DNA of 64,000 bases. Origin: Gnetum montanum. Its lineage: Eukaryota; Streptophyta; Gnetopsida; Gnetales; Gnetaceae. Below are positions 58,457 through 64,000 of this stretch, piece by piece. Below the pieces are notes generated by a model. It was not told the origin of the DNA, searched no databases, and worked only from the letters and a program-made list of their open reading frames with translations. Both the position numbers and the translations under genes were made by a program. Position 1 is the stretch's first letter, and each line of letters opens with the position of its first letter. The DNA lies in the NCBI GenBank assembly GCA_015680685.1, contig MNCI01016470.1, forward strand, positions 357,987-421,986, written 5' to 3'.

Positions 58457-59442
58457 ATGGCACCCAAACAAAAATATTCATAGAAGGGATAACCCTCAGA
58501 ACCACGGGAGAAAAGACCTAGAACAAGGCCAAAAACTACCAAAGGCAACCTATGCAACATGACCTCTTTGGAAGGAGCCCGAAGTGGAATTTGTCTAATA
58601 GATTCTAGAAGAAGAAGTGCCAACTAAACAATCACAAAGAGGAGAAGTGCCTAGACCCATGCCAAGGCTTGAGGTCACTTTGACTCAAGCTTGCCTAGAC
58701 ATCATTCCATCTTGAGACATTCAAAGATCGATTCTTCAAGAGATCAACTTTGGGTCATTTTTGGACAAAGCTCTAAAGGATGTTGAGACACAACTCTAGA
58801 CTTCTCCCATGTGGCCAATCATCATGTCTAGTGGGGAATGGTAGATGGAAGAGACCTATCTCTTCTGGACTAGCCAAAGGCTAGGGTCTATTGTTAGGAT
58901 CAAGGACATTCAAGTGTCCTACTCAGCAAAGGCCATTACATAGGCAGTTGGGTTACCTAACACAGGAACATAGCTGGTTGAATTATCTAAAAAAGGTGAT
59001 CCTAAGGCCAAGAGGGATTGGACCTAGCGATTCTATGGGGTCAACAATAAGTAGTATGGTGTGCTCACACTAGCAGAGTAGATTTATTTCAAGATTGTAG
59101 CCTATCACATCAATCCAACAGTGAGGCCAAGTAAGGTGGCTGCTTTCTTTGCTCGAGCATGCATCACTCTAAGAGGGAAGTTCTCTATTAACCTTCCATA
59201 ACTACTATACTTGGAGATTCAAAAATGTTTCAAAGAAAATGAACATGGAAGAAAGACCTTGTCCTTTCCATGCCTCATGAGAAAATTTTGCAAAAGGGTA
59301 GGCATTATTCATTATTCTAACGACACTCTTAGGAATGCTTCCTTAGCCTCATGGTTAGAAATCATGAAGGATAAAATGCCAATGACAACCCAAGAAGAGG
59401 AGCTACCACCACCACCACCCACTTAGGAAACAACATCAGAGG
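58457..59442 (+). pseudogene. A3 extra 3' reading frame, N-terminal part
   Basis: The ATG at 58,457 matches the A2 start. The reading includes FGSFLDKALKDVETQL, TSPMWPIIMSSGEW, IKDIQVSYSAKAIT and, at 59,100-59,400, HINPTVRPSKVAAFFARACI, TLRGKFSINL and RKTLSFPCLMRKFCKRVGI, in the order of A2. Stops usually replace Gln or Trp codons. The solo LTR S2 then interrupts it. The domain resembles the putative plant transposon protein family, by memory only. Confidence 0.7.
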
Positions 59443-59447
59443 CCCGT
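59443..59447. repeat. Target-site duplication of S2, left
   Basis: CCCGT, repeated at 60,340-60,344. Confidence 0.9.
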
Positions 59448-59639
59448 TGATGAGTGGCGAGGTACCCCTACACTCCACCATACGAATACGAGCGTACACG
59501 CGCGATCCGGTCGAACTCCGCAGACTAAATGCCTTAACGCCACAAGAAACACTTGGGGTTAATCGTTCGTTGTCTTCCCAGGCTTGCTTGTATGTGTCAC
59601 AGTGTATGGTTAAGCAAGTCTGAGGTATGTGATTTTTTT

Positions 59640-60270
59640 NNNNNNNNNNNNNNNNNNNNNNNNNNNNNNNNNNNNNNNNNNNNNNNNNNNNNNNNNNNNN
59701 NNNNNNNNNNNNNNNNNNNNNNNNNNNNNNNNNNNNNNNNNNNNNNNNNNNNNNNNNNNNNNNNNNNNNNNNNNNNNNNNNNNNNNNNNNNNNNNNNNNN
59801 NNNNNNNNNNNNNNNNNNNNNNNNNNNNNNNNNNNNNNNNNNNNNNNNNNNNNNNNNNNNNNNNNNNNNNNNNNNNNNNNNNNNNNNNNNNNNNNNNNNN
59901 NNNNNNNNNNNNNNNNNNNNNNNNNNNNNNNNNNNNNNNNNNNNNNNNNNNNNNNNNNNNNNNNNNNNNNNNNNNNNNNNNNNNNNNNNNNNNNNNNNNN
60001 NNNNNNNNNNNNNNNNNNNNNNNNNNNNNNNNNNNNNNNNNNNNNNNNNNNNNNNNNNNNNNNNNNNNNNNNNNNNNNNNNNNNNNNNNNNNNNNNNNNN
60101 NNNNNNNNNNNNNNNNNNNNNNNNNNNNNNNNNNNNNNNNNNNNNNNNNNNNNNNNNNNNNNNNNNNNNNNNNNNNNNNNNNNNNNNNNNNNNNNNNNNN
60201 NNNNNNNNNNNNNNNNNNNNNNNNNNNNNNNNNNNNNNNNNNNNNNNNNNNNNNNNNNNNNNNNNNNNNN
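59640..60270. other. Assembly gap (631 N)
   Basis: Unsequenced. Open frames crossing it are artefacts. Confidence 0.99.
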
Positions 60271-60273
60271 GGG

Positions 60274-60314
60274 ACGCGATATCGCATACGCGATATCGCA
60301 TACGCGATATCGCG
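60274..60314. repeat. GCGATATCGC palindrome cluster in S2
   Basis: Three perfect CGCGATATCGC-type palindromes are spaced 14 bases apart, directly after the gap and close to the LTR end. Confidence 0.9.
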
Positions 60315-60344
60315 GCCCAGTGCAAGTCGCGTCTCATCACCCGT

Positions 60345-62192
60345 GAAACCATTGAGTGCTTGCACCAAGTCTAAGAACAACTCTTAAGTGAACAAGAGCA
60401 ATAAGTAGGAATGAGTGGGATGGCTCCATCTATGTATTGGCCAACAATGAGCCACCTTAAGGAGGTGGCCTAAAAAATTAGCCAAATGGAGAGGGGTGGT
60501 CCCATTTTCTCTATCCAAAGAACATAGCTACCTTTGAGGTCAGATCCGAATGCTCGAGAGGTGACAATGTCATTAGCAACACATCATCTATTCCCATAAA
60601 TCTCTGAGAATGCCACCACTTTCTTGGTGAGGTTGGAGGAAGGTGAAGAGGCAATTGTCTTGGTGATGCAGTACCAAGGACAAGAGATAGTGGCAGAAGT
60701 GGTTGCTAACCATGTAGCACAAGCATTGAATGCATCCACAATTCCTATACTAGACATATCTACACTTCAAGATGTGTAGACGTCCACAAGCATGGTCAGC
60801 AGGAAGTTAGATATAGTCAACATGAAAAGTTGTTGGAACGACTAGTAAGAACCGAGCAACTAAATCCTAACATCTTCAATCTTCTAGAAAACATCATTGC
60901 AACCTAGTCAAAGCTACTGAATGCAAGGGGCAAATGCATTATTTTAAAGGGACAACTAGAAATAGCCCAAGAGCAAAATCAATGCTTGGCCATGGAGGTT
61001 GCTAAACTTTGTGCCTAACTTACAAAATAAGCAATCCTCAGCCTAGCAATGACAAGAGATGAAGCTATTAAATAACTTCAAGAAAAATTTTAGAAGGTTG
61101 AGGAGGAAGAAGTAATGACCATATTTAAATAGTTTGTAGTAGAAGCTAAAACATACTCAATAAAAAAGGACTTGAATCAAATGCGCTAGGAGAATGAAGA
61201 ATTGACTGCAAAAAATTATTGCCTATGAAATGTTGATGCTCAAAGAGATTAAATGCAAGAATTCATTCATCAACAACAGGAGTAGCTTGCTACGGTAAAC
61301 ACTAAACTAAGGAAATTGGCCAAGGAGAATCACAATCTATTAATGGAGAAGGTATGCACCTTGCATCAAAAGTCCACCATTAAGATTGTTGCCTAGAAGA
61401 ATGAAGCTCTCAAATTTGAGAAAGTGAAAAATCACTATAGGGACCAGGTTGATTTGCAAAAAGAAGTGAATTAAAAACAAATCTAGATGGCAAAGGTAAA
61501 AATGAATGAAGCCCTCCAACAACTCCAACAAGGAAGAGATATGTGGTAGCCCATTCTTGATAGAATTGATGCCTACAACAAAGTAGAGATTTTCTTGAAG
61601 GATTTGCAAATCGAAGAAATGACAAAGCACATGGAGTTGTCAAATCTCCGTTATGCAAACCTAGCAATACTAACTATCGGACGACTACAGTTAGAGTTAG
61701 AAAAAAAAAGTGGCTAGCTCATATCTCCTATATGAGGCTAAGTTCAAACACCACAAGGACACCAAGAAAAATCTTGAGACTACTAACATTGAACTCAAAG
61801 TTCTCAGACGGTGATTTAGAGCCCAATGATCTATCATTGAGAACCTAGTCAAATGGATGAATGACTACTAAAAGGTGAAGGACACAATTAGGATGTTCAA
61901 CATTGAATACAAATAGTTTGCTACCTGGTTTGTCAATGCCAAGGAGTTATTTTCAACAATCCTATGCCCTTAGGATGTACCTATTCCAACCCACATTGGG
62001 GAAGCTATGTGGATAGTGCATGATCCTAGGAGGAAGGAGGAGAAAATGAAAGCACTGCTCAATACTTTTTTCCTCTTGCCTAAAGTTGTAGTAGCAGTAG
62101 GATAACCGCATACACCTCAACCACCACTAGTGCGTGAAGCTGGTGAAGGTCCCTTGGATTCTCAAGAACCACCACCACCTTGGACCATTTGA
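60345..62192 (+). pseudogene. A3 extra 3' reading frame, C-terminal coiled-coil part
   Basis: After S2 the frame resumes with several stops. At about 60,830-61,000 it reads EQLNPNIFNLLENIIAT (stops in place of some codons), ARGKCIILKGQLEIAQEQNQ and CLAMEVAKLCA, matching A2 at 31,893-32,162. It continues as Glu/Lys/Gln-rich, heptad-like sequence to about 61,720, then KRMFN-like and VVVAVG segments and ends in a proline run, EPPPPWTI, with a stop at 62,190. No signal peptide or membrane segment is seen. Confidence 0.68.
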
Positions 62193-63228
62193 TCTTCTCC
62201 AACAAGCTTCACACCATCAAGGAACATGTTGTCCGATTTTGAAGAGTTGAATCATGGTGTTCAATTTTTTATCCTAAACACTTTCATTTTTTGTAATGTG
62301 TTGATCTGTAGAATCCATTTTTTATCAAGTTAGTTAGTTTTTTTTTTTTTGTGTAAAGAAAAGTTAGTCGATAATCCCATACCTTCCCAATTTTGTACCA
62401 TGTGTCAATGAGGCCTTGTCGACGTAGTGTCATGTGTCAGCTATAAATATGCACTTGTAGCCACATTTATGTCATAAGTAGATTATAGTTGTAGTGGAGC
62501 TCTTGCATTTTTTCCATTTGAAAGTTAGAATTTTTCCTTCAAGAGCCCGTAGCAGGAGTCATTGAGTATACTAATCTTTATTCAAGCATTGTTATACCTG
62601 AGCATGATAGTGTCTGTGGCAATAAAGACAAGCTTTCTGATAAACCTTGTAGCACTTTGGATAGATTAGCTATTTTATTTATGCATTTTATATTTTCAAT
62701 TATTTATTAAATGCTTTCAATTATTTATTAAATATTTTCCAGTTATTACATTAATGAGGCAATTAAGCAAGATAGATTACACACATAAGTACGACCGCTT
62801 CGAGCATAATACATATTCACTTGGTAATTCCAGCAATGTTATTGCTTGGTATGCCTAGTAGCGTAGCGCTTGGTTGCCCTGCAGTGGATATCTAGGTTTA
62901 GGATGTGTATGGAAAGTGGGAATGGATACTTATGTTAGGATTAGTTAATTAGTTAATTTATATTATTTAATCAAATCCCTTTTTATCTACAATTCAAGCA
63001 CCCAACCATAAAACATAAAAATGATAAAAATTGAATGCCTCAATTACACTTAACCATACCAATGAATGTCATAAGTGTAATTGGGAAGACAACGATTGAC
63101 CTTAGGGATAGATTCACTTCATAAAGGGCTAGTGCATTGGAAACGATAAAGTCCATGAAATTCGACCAAGTCACGTGTGAATGTCATGATTTGTATGGTT
63201 TGGCATAGGGGTACCTTGTCGCTCATCA
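62193..63228 (+). repeat. A3 3' LTR, start unresolved
   Basis: It ends GTACCTTGTCGCTCATCA, the complement of the A1 LTR start, so it is a plus-oriented LTR of the same lineage. From about 62,560 it aligns with the A1 LTR (for example CTTTATTCAAGCA and AATAAAGACAA). TATAAATA lies at 62,442-62,449. The exact start and the polypurine tract were not found. The central part (62,640-63,000) is diverged. Confidence 0.75.
62442..62449 (+). promoter_or_regulatory. TATA box of the A3 LTR
   Basis: TATAAATA, in the same relation to the conserved downstream LTR sequence as the TATA box of A1. Confidence 0.6.
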
Positions 63229-63300
63229 CCTCTTGTTTACAACCCTTATTAGAAAAAGAGCTAACCACTTGAGCCACCTCTAATTGACTAGAGTTGTATT
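63229..63300 (-). repeat. tRNA-like (SINE-type) fragment truncated by the A3 LTR
   Basis: The minus strand reads GGTGGCTCAAGTGGTTAGC, an A-box-like start, then CTAATAAGGGTTGTAAACAAG. In a tRNA-derived sequence the B box would follow, but the LTR begins there. Confidence 0.4.
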
Positions 63301-63404
63301 GAGAGATGTTAGAATCTAAAACAATTTGAGTATATGTATACCTTAAAAACATATAGTCAACTTGATAGTTTAGAATAACTTAAGAATGACATAACAATAT
63401 CTTA

Positions 63405-63478
63405 AGTTTAACTTGAACTAGTAACATTTTGTCTACAAATCTTTATTAAGTAATGAGCTAATTACTTGGGCTAGCTCT
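63405..63478 (-). repeat. Second tRNA-like fragment
   Basis: The minus strand reads AGCTAGCCCAAGTAATTAGC, then ACTTAATAAAGATTTGTAGA and TAGTTCAAGTT, in the same arrangement as 63,229-63,300 with a weak B box. Confidence 0.35.
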
Positions 63479-63504
63479 CATTGGATAAAGTTGTATAGAA
63501 TGTT

Positions 63505-63560
63505 TGGTCTAGTGGTAATACTCTTGATTTGAAAGCAACAAGTTATGGGTTTGATTCTAG
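63505..63560 (+). repeat. tRNA-like sequence with A and B boxes
   Basis: TGGTCTAGTGG (63,505-63,515) fits the Pol III A box, and GGTTTGATTC (63,548-63,557) is one change from GGTTCGATTC, 43 bases apart. GATTTGAAAGC lies where an anticodon loop would be. A SINE or tRNA pseudogene is likely; it is not a functional tRNA. Confidence 0.5.
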
Positions 63561-64000
63561 TAAGCAATGCTAGGTTATGAAGTTCTATTTCAACTATATA
63601 TCTTAGGGTTTGTCTATGTTACAATTATTTTGGGACTTCAATGTCCTACCATTTGAGTTATCTTAGAGTTATTTAATCTTCTTTGCAAAACTATTTAAGA
63701 GTTTTCTTAGTGTTATTTGGTATTCTTTGATCATGCCCAAACCATCTAAGATATTACACTGGTAACTTATCTAAAATAAAAGTCACTCCAAGTCTTCATC
63801 CAATGTTTGTATTGTACAATGTAGTTTATTTGTTTTAGTAACATTCAATATCTATCGAAGCATTCACATTTCTAAGATTGATTTTTTGTGCATAGCTCTT
63901 TTATACTACCAAGCATTTAACATTATATAAAGTAACATACCAAATTGTTGTTTGTAAAATTTTTATTTTAGTTTATTATGATTCTTTTATTGAAAAGTCT
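63561..64000. other. AT-rich, no feature seen
   Basis: No coding frame, repeat or element end was recognised. Confidence 0.5.

Larger units (their letters stand above)
59448..60339 (-). mobile_element. S2: Athila-type solo LTR with assembly gap
   Basis: It starts TGATGAGTGGCGAGGTACCC like the lower ends of the A1 LTRs, ends GTCTCATCA, and is flanked by CCCGT. Its orientation is that of A1, minus. The middle is an N run (59,640-60,270). With the gap as drawn the length is 892 bp, near the 763-797 bp of the A1 LTRs. If the gap size is only an estimate, a longer insertion cannot be excluded. Confidence 0.85.
48926..63228 (+). mobile_element. A3: Athila-like element with pol and extra reading frame
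   Basis: In order it holds the gag end and protease (48,926-49,598, then 52,951 on), RT, RNase H, integrase, an internal polypurine-like site, a spacer, the extra reading frame and a 3' LTR. The 5' LTR and most of gag are missing at the junction with T4. S1 interrupts the protease and the solo LTR S2 interrupts the extra frame. It is the only element in the window with recognisable RT of this lineage. Confidence 0.87.

Noticed and set aside
59553-60387. Long open frames of about 250 codons on both strands
   Set aside because: They exist only because the N run has no stops; the sequenced parts are LTR ends.
63505-63560. Functional tRNA gene
   Set aside because: The acceptor and anticodon stems do not pair well by eye and the B box carries a change, so only a tRNA-derived relic is supported.

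Overview
This is a gene-poor stretch of a seed-plant nuclear genome with a high repeat load. It is AT-rich and holds no intact host gene. Almost all of it is old LTR retrotransposons nested in one another, with reading frames broken by many stops and frameshifts. No prokaryotic or organellar features are visible. The species cannot be named from the sequence.

Three lineages can be told apart. C is a Ty1/copia element on the minus strand. Its pol runs from about 1,045 to 3,391 and 13,380 to 15,052, and its gag from 22,083 to about 23,290. It has been split by two later insertions. A is an Athila-like Ty3/gypsy family: A1 at 15,058-22,077 (-), A2 at about 30,004-38,380 (-), A3 at about 48,926-63,228 (+), and a solo LTR at 59,448-60,339. 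T is a Tat-like Ty3/gypsy family: T1 at 3,392-13,374 (+), T2 at about 25,118-29,700 (+), T3 at 38,381-47,468 (-), and the fragment T4 at 47,469-48,925 (-). All three T copies with a readable interior carry gag and protease but no reverse transcriptase, RNase H or integrase, so T looks like a non-autonomous gag-protease lineage. An Athila-like family with full pol (A3) lies beside it.

Boundaries that could be fixed by target-site duplications are T1 (TATAC), A1 (ATAAC), the LTR-like insertion S1 at 49,599-52,945 (CATAT) and the solo LTR S2 (CCCGT). The first two sit inside the copia element, and the last two inside A3.

The most unusual content is host-gene sequence carried inside LTR-type DNA. 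Both LTRs of T1 contain a sense-strand reading frame that matches the conserved N- and C-terminal motifs of plant DUF1685 proteins. S1 contains a minus-strand fragment resembling a vicilin-like (7S globulin, cupin) protein. The Athila-like elements also carry a long extra reading frame with a coiled-coil C-terminal half in the env-like position, preceded by an internal polypurine-tract-like site. Palindromic GATATC and AGGCCT clusters and several minisatellites lie in LTRs and spacers. Two assembly problems are visible: a 44-bp perfect duplication around a single N at 6,237, and a 631-base N run at 59,640-60,270.
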